NCBI RefSeq assembly: GCF_965243865.1
Contig: NZ_OZ251603.1
Coordinates: 1,426,001 to 1,490,000, forward strand
Direction: 5' to 3'
Source: Hyphomicrobium_A sp965243865
GTDB lineage: Bacteria > Pseudomonadota > Alphaproteobacteria > Rhizobiales > Hyphomicrobiaceae
Length of the DNA stretch: 64,000 nucleotides
Shown here: piece by piece, positions 26,270 to 34,558 of the stretch
Layout: each line of letters begins with the position of its first letter
How positions within the stretch are numbered: position 1 is the first letter of the stretch
Notes under the pieces: generated by a model
Told to the model about the DNA's origin: nothing
The model's database searches: none
What the model saw: only the letters and a program-made list of their open reading frames with translations
Position numbers and translations under genes: made by a program

Positions 26270-26623
26270 TCAGGCCGCCTCGAGCGGCCCATGATCATCG
26301 CAGTGATCGCCGTGCGGATGATGCAGATGACCGTCGACCAGATAGTCGACGTGATCGCCATGCGGTACAGCCTCGTGTCCGCAGCCTGGGCCATGCTTAT
26401 GCCCGGGCTCGTGCCCCACGCAGCGATGCTCCGGCGTACACCTGTCGGGATTCTTACCCGACACTTCGATCACATGCTCATCGACGTGATCGCCGTGCAT
26501 GTGATGCAAGTGGCCGTCGTGCAGGTAATCGACATGATCGCCGTGCTGGACGGCCTTGTGGCCGCAGCCCGGTCCGTGCTGGTGCGCGTGATTTGCGTGA
26601 TGCGGATCCGAACACGTCGACAT
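26270..26623 (-). CDS. Histidine-rich duplicated metal-binding protein
   Basis: 117 residues, about a quarter His, with several Cys. Two copies of one unit, 'HGPGCGHKAVQHGDHVDYL' / 'HGPGCGHEAVPHGDHVDYL', each followed by 'DGHLHH.HGDH'. There is no signal peptide, so a cytoplasmic zinc or nickel buffer or chaperone is likely. Similar proteins are often misnamed 'zinc transporter permease' although they have no membrane segment. GGGAGG precedes the ATG at 26623. It lies 106 bp downstream of the ZnuD-like receptor on the same strand and may share its transcript, linking it to zinc. Confidence 0.8.
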   Translation of the reverse strand: MSTCSDPHHANHAHQHGPGCGHKAVQHGDHVDYLHDGHLHHMHGDHVDEHVIEVSGKNPDRCTPEHRCVGHEPGHKHGPGCGHEAVPHGDHVDYLVDGHLHHPHGDHCDDHGPLEAA

Positions 26624-26729
26624 AGGCGCCTCCCGATGCGAGTCATCGAACGTTGGCACCGATTCTACGGCAGTTGCGCGGCATTGACCAGTCGAGTTGT
26701 GCTCGACGGCCAATGCCGCGCGCAACGCA

Positions 26730-28922
26730 CTAATTCAGTTTCACCGATCCGAAGAGGCGAACGCTTGCGCCAGGCTGCAGAACTTCTTCCTTGAGGAAAG
26801 ACGAGTGGTTGCGAACCTCCTGGTCAGCGAGGTTCTCGCCCTTGATGCCGATGGTGGTCACTGGAGTGATGCCATCGTGCGTCTCGCCGCGGTACGTGTA
26901 GCTAAGCTCCGCAGAAACAAGCGTGTATCCCTCGGTAGGCGTCTCGCCGAGACCGATCTGATCCTGATCGAAGGCGTGCAGCAGACCAGTCCTGAAGAAC
27001 CACGTTGGGTCGCGGTAGAAAATGCCACCGCCGAGGCGGTGTGGCGGAATGCGCGGCACGTATTCGCCGTCCGCAAACTCGGCGTGCACGAAGTCGTACT
27101 GGCCATCGATGCCCCAAAGACCGTTCCAGACGCGGCCGACATCATACTGCGCCGTGAGTTCGGCACCGTAGAAGGTCGCGTCGCGCTGCTGGAACGTTAC
27201 CTGCTGCAGGTCACCGGAGCCGCCGAGGGCACATGAGGCGAGGTTTTCTTCGCAAAACACGCCGGGCGTCACCTGCCTGTAGATGAAGTCCGAGAACTGC
27301 GTGTAGTAGACGGTGGTATCGAAGCGCAGATCCCCCTTGGCGCGTTTGAAGCCCAGTTCGATGGTCTTCGCCGACTCGATGCCAAGATTGGGATTTCCGA
27401 TCTCGAAGGTGCCGCTGGCCTCGTGCGCTCCCTTTGAGAACAGCTCTGTGGCTGCCGGAGCGCGCTCCACATATGCCGCCGTTACGCGGGCGACGATGTC
27501 GCTTGGCAGTTCATAGAGAGCACCAATGCTGGCGCTGAGCGGTGTATAATCGCGCTCGCCCCGGAACACTACGGGATTGTCCGGGTCGGTGACGTCGGTC
27601 CAGCCTAGACCATCGACGGTCGTATTCTCGATGCGCCCGGCCGCCTGCAGGCGAAGATACCGCGAAACCTGCAGCTCTTCGAACATGAACCCGGCAACCT
27701 GGTCTGTCGTTGACGGCTCCAGCAGGTTGTCGGCATCGTCCTCGAACGCCAGTCCTGTCGTCTTCCGGTGATCGATTTGGATGCCGGCGGCGCCACGCAG
27801 TTCGCCGAGCGAGGTCGCGAATGCCTGATGCTCGACCTCGATGCGGCCTTCCTGCTCCTTGTTGAGGAACCGCGCACCGATCTCCCCTTCCGGCGACACT
27901 TCGTTGTGCTGGTAGTCGCTGGCACCGAACCAGTAGCGGATCGCTTCGATGCCGTTCGAGTTCACACGCCATTCGCCCTTCGACATGATCTTGTCCTGCT
28001 GCATGTCGATATGCGCGTCCTCGCCGGGGATACCATAGAGGCTGTTGAACTCGGTGAATGAAACGCCCGCATAGCCGTCACGGCCGACGAACGAGCCGCC
28101 GAACGATACGCCGTCCGTGTCGACGAACGAGTTGGACTGGCGTCCTTGCGGCGTGTCGTAGTCGTCTGCCTTCCGCTTGAACGCATCGGCATGAAAGACA
28201 AAGTTGCCCGAGCCGGCGTTAGTGCTGAATCCGCCGTCCCGACCTTCGTCGACCGATGTGATGCCGCCGCGGATCTCCGCATCGAACCCGTTGCGCGGCA
28301 TGTACGATGGAATGCGATTGTTATCGACCGACACCACACCGCCGATCGCCTGGCTGCCATAACGTAGCGTAGCTGGGCCACGCACGACTTCGACCTTGTC
28401 CGCCGCGTAAGGATCGACGGGAATGGCATGGTCTTCCGAGATCGCCGACACGTCCTGCGTGCTGATGCCGTTTTCCTGAATGCGGACGCGGTTTTCATCA
28501 AGCCCGCGGATGATCGGCCGGTTCGAGCCAGGCGCAAACGTCGAGCCGATGATACCGGGCTTATTCATCAACGTGTCGGTGATCGTCGGGCCGGCGGTGG
28601 ATTGGATCTCGCGCGAGGTGGCGACGGTGACGGCTACGAACGCGTCATCATCGACGATGGCACCGGGAAGCGGTTGCAGCTCCGGCGCCGCTGGCGCGTC
28701 CGAGGGAGCCGGCGCAGAAGCCGTCGACGCTGTCGTCCGCTTGGTGGACTTCTTCGGCTTCGCGATCGGGCTAGCGCTCGTGGTGACGGTCACCGCGGGC
28801 AGTTCCACAACGCCGCTTGAAGTGGTCCCCGACGCCGATGGCGCCGCGGTCTGCGCCACAACCGGCGCGCTACTCATCATCAGTGCCGCCGCAGCGACGC
28901 TGTACGCAACTGATACTCTCAC
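26730..28922 (-). CDS. znuD: TonB-dependent receptor, ZnuD-like zinc receptor
   Basis: About 730 residues. A signal peptide ends near 'PVVAQTAAP'. A Pro/Ala/Lys-rich linker precedes the plug ('GSNRPIIRGLDENRVRIQ', 'DHAIPVDPYAADKVEVVRGP') and a beta barrel. The plug wording, 'IPSYMPRNG', 'FEIGNPNLGIE' and the final 'NLADQEVRNHSSFLKE' closely follow Neisseria ZnuD. The His-rich loop that follows 'YGIPG' in many ZnuD proteins is reduced here to 'EDAHIDMQQ'. The GTG at 28922 is preferred because TAGGGGG lies 7 bases upstream; GTG 28940 is also open. Regulation by Zur is suggested by an overlapping box. Confidence 0.82.
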   Translation of the reverse strand: MRVSVAYSVAAAALMMSSAPVVAQTAAPSASGTTSSGVVELPAVTVTTSASPIAKPKKSTKRTTASTASAPAPSDAPAAPELQPLPGAIVDDDAFVAVTVATSREIQSTAGPTITDTLMNKPGIIGSTFAPGSNRPIIRGLDENRVRIQENGISTQDVSAISEDHAIPVDPYAADKVEVVRGPATLRYGSQAIGGVVSVDNNRIPSYMPRNGFDAEIRGGITSVDEGRDGGFSTNAGSGNFVFHADAFKRKADDYDTPQGRQSNSFVDTDGVSFGGSFVGRDGYAGVSFTEFNSLYGIPGEDAHIDMQQDKIMSKGEWRVNSNGIEAIRYWFGASDYQHNEVSPEGEIGARFLNKEQEGRIEVEHQAFATSLGELRGAAGIQIDHRKTTGLAFEDDADNLLEPSTTDQVAGFMFEELQVSRYLRLQAAGRIENTTVDGLGWTDVTDPDNPVVFRGERDYTPLSASIGALYELPSDIVARVTAAYVERAPAATELFSKGAHEASGTFEIGNPNLGIESAKTIELGFKRAKGDLRFDTTVYYTQFSDFIYRQVTPGVFCEENLASCALGGSGDLQQVTFQQRDATFYGAELTAQYDVGRVWNGLWGIDGQYDFVHAEFADGEYVPRIPPHRLGGGIFYRDPTWFFRTGLLHAFDQDQIGLGETPTEGYTLVSAELSYTYRGETHDGITPVTTIGIKGENLADQEVRNHSSFLKEEVLQPGASVRLFGSVKLN

Positions 28923-28949
28923 GGATACGCCCCCTAACACGCAATACGG

Positions 28950-28966
28950 ATGTTATAATATCCATT
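28950..28966 (-). promoter_or_regulatory. Candidate Zur box overlapping the receptor -10 element
   Basis: ATGTTATA-A-TATCCATT read on the plus strand. The left half and centre match the E. coli-type Zur consensus half ATGTTATANTAT exactly, while the right half diverges. It overlaps the -10 of the receptor promoter, a position suited to repression under zinc sufficiency. The same GATGTTATA half is found before the Fur-family gene. Confidence 0.55.
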
Positions 28967-28982
28967 AACTAACTATGGTCAA
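28955..28982 (-). promoter_or_regulatory. Sigma-70 promoter of the zinc receptor
   Basis: On the minus strand TTGACC (28982-28977), a 16-bp spacer and TATTAT (28960-28955). The predicted leader to the GTG at 28922 is about 25 bases and contains TAGGGGG. Good fit to consensus by eye. Confidence 0.6.
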
Positions 28983-29138
28983 CCTAGGGTGCGCCGGTCG
29001 CTATGCCATGAGCTCGCAAGTGCAGACTGTGAGCCACACTGCGTAGCCAGCCGGACTCGCCGGCGATCGCATTGGCCGGCCGATCGACTTTGATTTCGTC
29101 AGGTCAGGAGACAGTAGACCGCCACAATGAAACGCAGC

Positions 29139-29552
29139 TCACCCAGCGATGCGGTCCGTGCAGGCGCGGCAGCGACCACGCAATTCGAGCGTCATGCGCT
29201 CGACAGCGAACTTGGATTTGCGCGCCCACGCCGCCAAGCGATCGACTGCGGCCGGCTCGTCGAACTCGGACACCGTCCCGCAGTCATTGCAGATGGCGAA
29301 CACCGCCGTGCCCTCATGGCTGGGGTGCCGGCAGGCAACGAACGCGTTGATCGATTCCAGCCGGTGCGCCTGCCCATCGGCGATGAGACGGTCGAGCGAA
29401 CGATAGACGGTCTGCGGGGCAAGGCTGGCCTTCTCGCGCAACTCCTCGATCAGCTCGTATGCGCTCACGGGACGGCCGACATCGCGCAGGGCATCGGCGA
29501 TCATCTTGTCCTGCTCGGGGGCAGCACGGCGCTTTGGCAGCTTGCGCGTCAT
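29139..29552 (-). CDS. zur: Fur-family regulator, probably Zur
   Basis: 137 residues. The winged helix includes 'VSAYELIEELREKASLAPQTVYRSLDRL', and the metal/dimerisation domain has 'CRHPSHEGTAVFAICNDCGTV' with a second Cys pair 'CRACT' at the end forming the structural zinc site. The adjacency to a ZnuD-like receptor and the shared GATGTTATA motif favour Zur over Fur or PerR. No ferric-uptake genes are near. The start at 29552 follows GGACGGA. It lies about 200 bp upstream of the receptor gene on the same strand. Confidence 0.8.
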   Translation of the reverse strand: MTRKLPKRRAAPEQDKMIADALRDVGRPVSAYELIEELREKASLAPQTVYRSLDRLIADGQAHRLESINAFVACRHPSHEGTAVFAICNDCGTVSEFDEPAAVDRLAAWARKSKFAVERMTLELRGRCRACTDRIAG

Positions 29553-29577
29553 CGATCCGTCCAGGCTTGGCAGCTAT

Positions 29578-29595
29578 GAATTGAACTATAACATC
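29578..29595 (-). promoter_or_regulatory. Candidate Zur half-site upstream of zur
   Basis: On the minus strand GATGTTATAGTTCAATTC. The first nine bases are identical to the left half of the receptor site; the right half is poor. Located about 25-45 bases before the zur start, fitting autoregulation. The inference rests on the shared half-site. Confidence 0.45.
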
Positions 29596-29726
29596 AAAAG
29601 CGTGCGATCCGCATACAATGGCGGCCGATCACCTTTATCTTCAAGCGCTTCGCCTCCCGCAAGCCTCGGCTGTCCCCGCCCCGGGTTAACCCTTCTGGCG
29701 AAGCCGACTGGAGCGCCCTGCGGACA

Positions 29727-29755
29727 TTGCCAACCCCCCGCCCGAAGGCTATAAA
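29727..29755 (+). promoter_or_regulatory. Sigma-70 promoter of rplY
   Basis: TTGCCA (29727-29732), a 17-bp spacer and TATAAA (29750-29755). This predicts a transcript starting near 29762 and a leader of about 97 bases before the rplY ATG. Confidence 0.65.
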
Positions 29756-29821
29756 CCGCGCCATCTCAAGCAAAAACGCGTGAGACGGCGCCCGGCACCC
29801 TTGGAGGCCGCGCCGCGTGAT

Positions 29822-29846
29822 AGGGCCGCAAGGCCCTGATTTTTTT
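29822..29846 (+). promoter_or_regulatory. Terminator-like hairpin in the rplY leader
   Basis: AGGGCC-GCAA-GGCCCT, a perfect 6-bp stem with a GNRA-type loop, then GA and seven T. The T-run runs straight into the ribosome site GGAGA of rplY. The structure is that of an intrinsic terminator, placed between the promoter and the gene, so it is a candidate attenuator. A GTG at 29817 in the rplY frame, preceded by GGAGG, would put the same bases inside a 14-residue N-terminal extension. Confidence 0.6.
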
Positions 29847-29858
29847 GGAGAAACAGCC

Positions 29859-30584
29859 ATGGCTCAGCAACCGATCGAGCTGAAAGCCACGGCGCGCCCG
29901 CGTGCCGGCAAGGGGGCCGCACGCCAAGCTCGTCGTGAAGGAAAAGTTCCAGCTGTCATTTATGGCAACGGCGAAACGCCCGTAGCCATCGCCCTCGACT
30001 ACAATGACCTGTGGAGGCAGGTTCTCAAGGGCCACTTCACCTCCACCGTTCTCGACATCGACGTCGAAGGCACGAAGTCGCGCGTTATTCCGCGTGACCT
30101 TCAGGTTGACCCGGTGAAGGATCTGCCGGTGCACGTCGATTTCATGCGCATCGCCAGCGACGGTCGCATCCGCGTCGAGGTCCCCGTTCGCTTCGTCAAC
30201 GACCAGGCCTCGCCCGGCCTGAAGCGCGGCGGCGTGCTCAACATCGTCCGTCACGATGTCGAAGTCATCTGCCCCTGGGATCACATCCCACCATACTTCG
30301 AGATCGACCTCACCGGGCTTGAGATCGGCCGCTCGATCCACGTCTCGACCATCGTCCTGCCGAAGGACGCCGAGCTCACCATCAAGGACCGCGACTTCAC
30401 CATCGCCACCATCGCCGGCGCAGTGAAGGAGTCCGAATCCGGCGCTGGTGCAGCTGCTGGCGACGCCGCCGCCGCTGCAGGCGCAGCCCCAGCCGCCAAG
30501 GCTGCCGCTCCTGCCGCCAAGGCCGGCGCGGCCCCTGCCGCCAAGGCTGCAGCTCCTGCTGCCAAGCCCGGCGCAAAGAAGTAA
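29859..30584 (+). CDS. rplY: 50S ribosomal protein L25 (Ctc form)
   Basis: Binds 5S rRNA in the large subunit. 241 residues: the L25 domain (residues 1-95: 'ELKATARPRAGKGAARQARR', 'VPAVIYGNGE') followed by the C-terminal Ctc/TL5 domain ('VPVRFVNDQASPGLKRGGV', 'IHVSTIVLPKDAELTIKD') and a low-complexity tail of Ala, Pro and Lys repeats (about residues 200-241), common in alphaproteobacteria. GGAGA lies 8 bases before the ATG. Followed by pth, the usual order. Confidence 0.93.
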   Translation: MAQQPIELKATARPRAGKGAARQARREGKVPAVIYGNGETPVAIALDYNDLWRQVLKGHFTSTVLDIDVEGTKSRVIPRDLQVDPVKDLPVHVDFMRIASDGRIRVEVPVRFVNDQASPGLKRGGVLNIVRHDVEVICPWDHIPPYFEIDLTGLEIGRSIHVSTIVLPKDAELTIKDRDFTIATIAGAVKESESGAGAAAGDAAAAAGAAPAAKAAAPAAKAGAAPAAKAAAPAAKPGAKK

Positions 30585-30590
30585 TCGAAC

Positions 30591-30618
30591 TGCGGGCGCG
30601 GCTCAGGCTGCGCCCGCA
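30591..30618 (+). terminator. Hairpin between rplY and pth
   Basis: TGCGGGCGC...GCGCCCGCA, a 9-bp stem with a 10-base loop, followed by TTCCTCC. It may attenuate or stabilise transcripts between rplY and pth; the weak T-run argues against complete termination. Confidence 0.45.
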
Positions 30619-30635
30619 TTCCTCCGCGCGGGGCG

Positions 30636-31370
30636 ATGCCAATGAAGCTGTTCGTTGGATTGGGAAACCCAGGCGCAGAATACGCACGCCACCGCCACAA
30701 CGTGGGCTTCATGGCCCTCGACAAGATCGCCGACGCGCATGGCTTCAGCGCGTGGCGCAAGCGCTTCCAAGGCGAAACCGCGGAAGGCACGATCGGCGGC
30801 GAACGGGTCGTTCTTCTGAAGCCGGCAACCTACATGAACGAGAGCGGCCGTGCCGTCGGCGAAGCCGCGCGCTTCCTCAAAATTCCGCTCGAGGACATCT
30901 ACGTCTTCCACGACGAGATCGACCTCGCCCCTTCCAAGCTGAAAGTGAAGTCCGGCGGCGGCAATGCCGGGCACAACGGACTGCGCTCGATCTCGGCCCA
31001 CATGGGCAACGACTACGCGCGCGTTCGCATTGGCGTCGGCCATCCCGGAGCCAAGGAAGCCGTTGCACGTTACGTGCTGCATGACTTCGCCAAGGTCGAA
31101 TATACTTGGCTCGATCCCATGCTGGACGCCATGGCCGATGCAGCGCCCTTCCTCGCCAAAGGAGACAGCGCGCGCTTTCTATCCAACGTCGCCCTCAAGA
31201 TGAATGAGGACGACGAGCCGGAAGCGACGCCCGCGAAATCCGCCGTCCCATCAAAGCCCAAGCCCGCGCCGCGCAATCCGCACCCCGCTGGCGAGCGTCA
31301 ATCAAAACGTGCCACCGCGCTTGCTGATAACTTGAAAAAGTGGCTTGCCGGCCGCGGCGACAAGGAATGA
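30636..31370 (+). CDS. pth: Peptidyl-tRNA hydrolase
   Basis: Recycles peptidyl-tRNA released from ribosomes. 244 residues with 'LFVGLGNPGAEYARHRHNVGF' opening (catalytic His near 22), 'LLKPATYMNESGRAVG' and 'DLAPSKLKVKSGGGNAGHNGLRSI', all family signatures. A basic, Pro/Lys-rich tail of about 50 residues after the catalytic domain lengthens it beyond E. coli Pth, as is common in alphaproteobacteria. ATG 30636 or 30642 could serve as start. Confidence 0.93.
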   Translation: MPMKLFVGLGNPGAEYARHRHNVGFMALDKIADAHGFSAWRKRFQGETAEGTIGGERVVLLKPATYMNESGRAVGEAARFLKIPLEDIYVFHDEIDLAPSKLKVKSGGGNAGHNGLRSISAHMGNDYARVRIGVGHPGAKEAVARYVLHDFAKVEYTWLDPMLDAMADAAPFLAKGDSARFLSNVALKMNEDDEPEATPAKSAVPSKPKPAPRNPHPAGERQSKRATALADNLKKWLAGRGDKE

Positions 31371-31418
31371 TGTCTCGGCCGTCTTGAAGACGACCACGGG
31401 AGCGCTTATTCCCCCCGC

Positions 31419-32341
<923 letters not shown>

Positions 32342-32345
<4 letters not shown>

Positions 32346-33103
32346 ACCTGCACGCGATCAAAGCCATCTACATGTTCGAGATGTCGCGCGCCATGCGCAC
32401 GGTCATGCAGAGCATCATTTCGCCTGTGATCTCGACCTCACTCTATTTCATCGTATTCGGCGCGGCCATCGGCTCACGTATCCAGCACATCGAAGGCATC
32501 AGCTACGGCGCCTTCATCGTGCCGGGCCTCATCATGCTGCAGCTTTTGACGCAATCGATCTCGAACGCATCCTTCGGCATCTATTTTCCGCGCTTCACCG
32601 GAACCATTTACGAGGTGCTGACGGCCCCGATCTCGCCGCTCGAGATCACCCTCGGTTATGTCGGAGCAGCGGCCACCAAGTCGATTGCGCTCGGCCTCAT
32701 CATCCTCGCCACCGCCGCTGTGTTCGTCGACCTGCACATCGCCCATCCGCTGGCGATGCTGGCCTTCCTCGTGCTGACAGCGCTGACGTTTTCCCTGCTC
32801 GGCTTCATCATCGGCATCTGGGCCGACGGCTTCGAGAAGTTGCAGGTCATTCCTCTGCTCGTTATCACGCCACTGACATTCTTGGGTGGCACCTTCTATT
32901 CGATCAACATGCTTCCGCCGTTCTGGCAAAAGGTGACGCTATTCAACCCTGTGGTCTATCTCGTCAGCGGATTTCGCTGGAGCTTCTACGGTGTTGCAGA
33001 CGTCAACATCTTCGCCAGCCTGGGCATGACGGCGCTGTTTCTGCTTATCTGCCTGGGGGTTATCTGGCGCATCTTCAGCACGGGCTACCGTCTCAAGACC
33101 TGA
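32342..33103 (+). CDS. ABC-2 type exporter, permease subunit (YadH-like)
   Basis: 253 residues with about six hydrophobic segments, opening 'MNLHAIKAIYMFEMSRAMRT' and containing the ABC-2 motif region 'YEVLTAPISPLEI' and 'PLTFLGGTFYSINMLPPFWQKV' before the last helix. It overlaps the ATPase gene by four bases, so the two form a transporter pair. The direction is export by family; the substrate is not evident. Confidence 0.87.
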
Positions 33104-33213
33104 CATCTGCCCGCATCCAAGCTTGCGCAAGCAACGGCGAGAGGCCAGTGTAACCACGCGTCGCCCGGGGGGCGTTCTGCGCGCGGTGGTTGGCATCGAC
33201 AGGGGAGCGACAC

Positions 33214-33561
33214 ATGAACGGCATAATCAATTCCATCGTCCAGTTTCTGCAGCAGGGCATCGCCGCGATCTTCAGGTTCCTGCAGCTCATTTGGACGTGG
33301 TCGTTCGGTCAGATCGTCTCGATTTTCTCGTCCGACTGGCAGGCATTGCCGATCTGGAAGATCGTCATCCTCGTCGTCGCGCTGGTGGCCATCGCCTACA
33401 TTCTCTATCGCGCCGCGCTCGTTCTCTGGTCCGGGGTCGTCGCCCTATTCCAGGCCTTCGTCGCGCTCCTCAGCACATTCGTTTCGGTGCTGCCGCAGAT
33501 CGTCATCGCCGGCCTGATTGCATTCGGCGCCGGTTACGTCATCCAGCACGTGAATTTCTGA
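33214..33561 (+). CDS. Small membrane protein, unknown
   Basis: 115 residues with AGGGGAG six bases before the ATG. Three hydrophobic stretches (about residues 10-28, 48-70 and 80-110) with amphipathic aromatic residues ('FLQLIWTWSF') suggest an inner-membrane protein. No recognised domain. It is followed after 58 bp by another membrane protein gene of unknown role, and the two probably work together. Confidence 0.6.
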   Translation: MNGIINSIVQFLQQGIAAIFRFLQLIWTWSFGQIVSIFSSDWQALPIWKIVILVVALVAIAYILYRAALVLWSGVVALFQAFVALLSTFVSVLPQIVIAGLIAFGAGYVIQHVNF

Positions 33562-33619
33562 GCCCGACGACAGCGCAGCGCTCCGCTTTCGTACCTCGCG
33601 TCCCACTAGGATTTGCGCC

Positions 33620-34537
33620 ATGCCCGACCTGCTCCCCGGCCTGCAATGGTACGCCATTGGAGCCTTCGTCACCGGCTTCGTCTTGTCATGGATCCTCTGC
33701 GCCGTTCCTGTTCCCGCTGACGCACTCGTAGACCCGGACGACGAGGACCGGCGGCGCGGCCTCTTCTGGTGGCTGCGGCGTGGCTACCGCGTCTACGACA
33801 AGGGCGCCGGCTGGTGGGACCGCATCTCCTGGTTCCTCGGTCTCTTCAAGACCAACGCCGGCGTCGCCATGCTCGTTGGCACCACAGCGGTCGGCGGCAC
33901 CTACACCGCACTGGAGATCCGCCATCGCGTCATCGAGCCGATGAAAATGGAAACCGCGGCCATCAAGCCCGAGGTCGAACCCGAGGTGCGCCAGACGCGC
34001 AACTCCACGGTGTTCGCAATCGAGGGCAAGGACAAAGCCGGACGCACCGGCTCGTTCGATGTCGTCGTGCTGAACAAGAGCTTCCTCTGGGTGAGCGGTA
34101 GCTCTGACGACCTCGAGAAGGACGGACAGGCCATTCCACGCGCTGACCTTGCCGCTGCCGTTCTCGACGATGAGGTGCGCACCGCGCTGTCCGACGCCAA
34201 GGAAGTGATCACCGTCGGAACCGCCTCCCAGGAAGGCAATGCCGCCGACGAGGTCGCCCGCGCCGAGCGCCGTGCCAAACAAGCCGCAGCGCTGGTATCC
34301 ACCGCCGTCGCTCAGAACGTGCCGATCTACACGCTGAACCTCGGCCAGTATCGCGACCCCTGCACCGATTGCGAGACCGGCGGCACCAGCTGGCAGCGGC
34401 CGTTCATTGTCATCGCCGTCAAGCAATCGGACCCCGGCACCAACATCGGCGAAGCTCTTGCCGACGCCATGAGCGGCAAGGACAAACTGCCCAGCCCGAC
34501 AAGCTACTCCACCTTCGCGCTCACGCAGTTCCGCTGA
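33620..34537 (+). CDS. Membrane-anchored protein of unknown function
   Basis: 305 residues. A hydrophobic segment near the start ('WYAIGAFVTGFVLSWILCAV') and another near residues 75-95 ('VAMLVGTTAVGGTYTALEI') place residues about 95-305 on one side of the membrane. The soluble part has 'ITVGTASQEGNAADEVARAERRAKQAAALV', which recalls the OmpA-like pattern of a Gly/Asp strand followed by an Arg-rich helix, but the rest does not confirm an OmpA domain. Two Cys in 'DPCTDCETG'. AGGA precedes the ATG. Confidence 0.6.
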   Translation: MPDLLPGLQWYAIGAFVTGFVLSWILCAVPVPADALVDPDDEDRRRGLFWWLRRGYRVYDKGAGWWDRISWFLGLFKTNAGVAMLVGTTAVGGTYTALEIRHRVIEPMKMETAAIKPEVEPEVRQTRNSTVFAIEGKDKAGRTGSFDVVVLNKSFLWVSGSSDDLEKDGQAIPRADLAAAVLDDEVRTALSDAKEVITVGTASQEGNAADEVARAERRAKQAAALVSTAVAQNVPIYTLNLGQYRDPCTDCETGGTSWQRPFIVIAVKQSDPGTNIGEALADAMSGKDKLPSPTSYSTFALTQFR

Positions 34538-34558
34538 TTCAACAACCCTGGCGACGGC

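Larger units (their letters stand above)
29553..29858. other. Divergent regulatory region between zur and rplY
   Basis: About 306 bases without a supported independent gene. It holds the zur upstream region with a Zur half-site, an rplY promoter of good quality and the rplY leader with a hairpin/T-run. The central part (29610-29720) shows nothing I can assign. Confidence 0.6.

Noticed and set aside
30440..30580. Ala/Pro/Lys tandem repeat in rplY
   Set aside because: A known low-complexity tail of alphaproteobacterial L25 proteins, not a separate repeat element.
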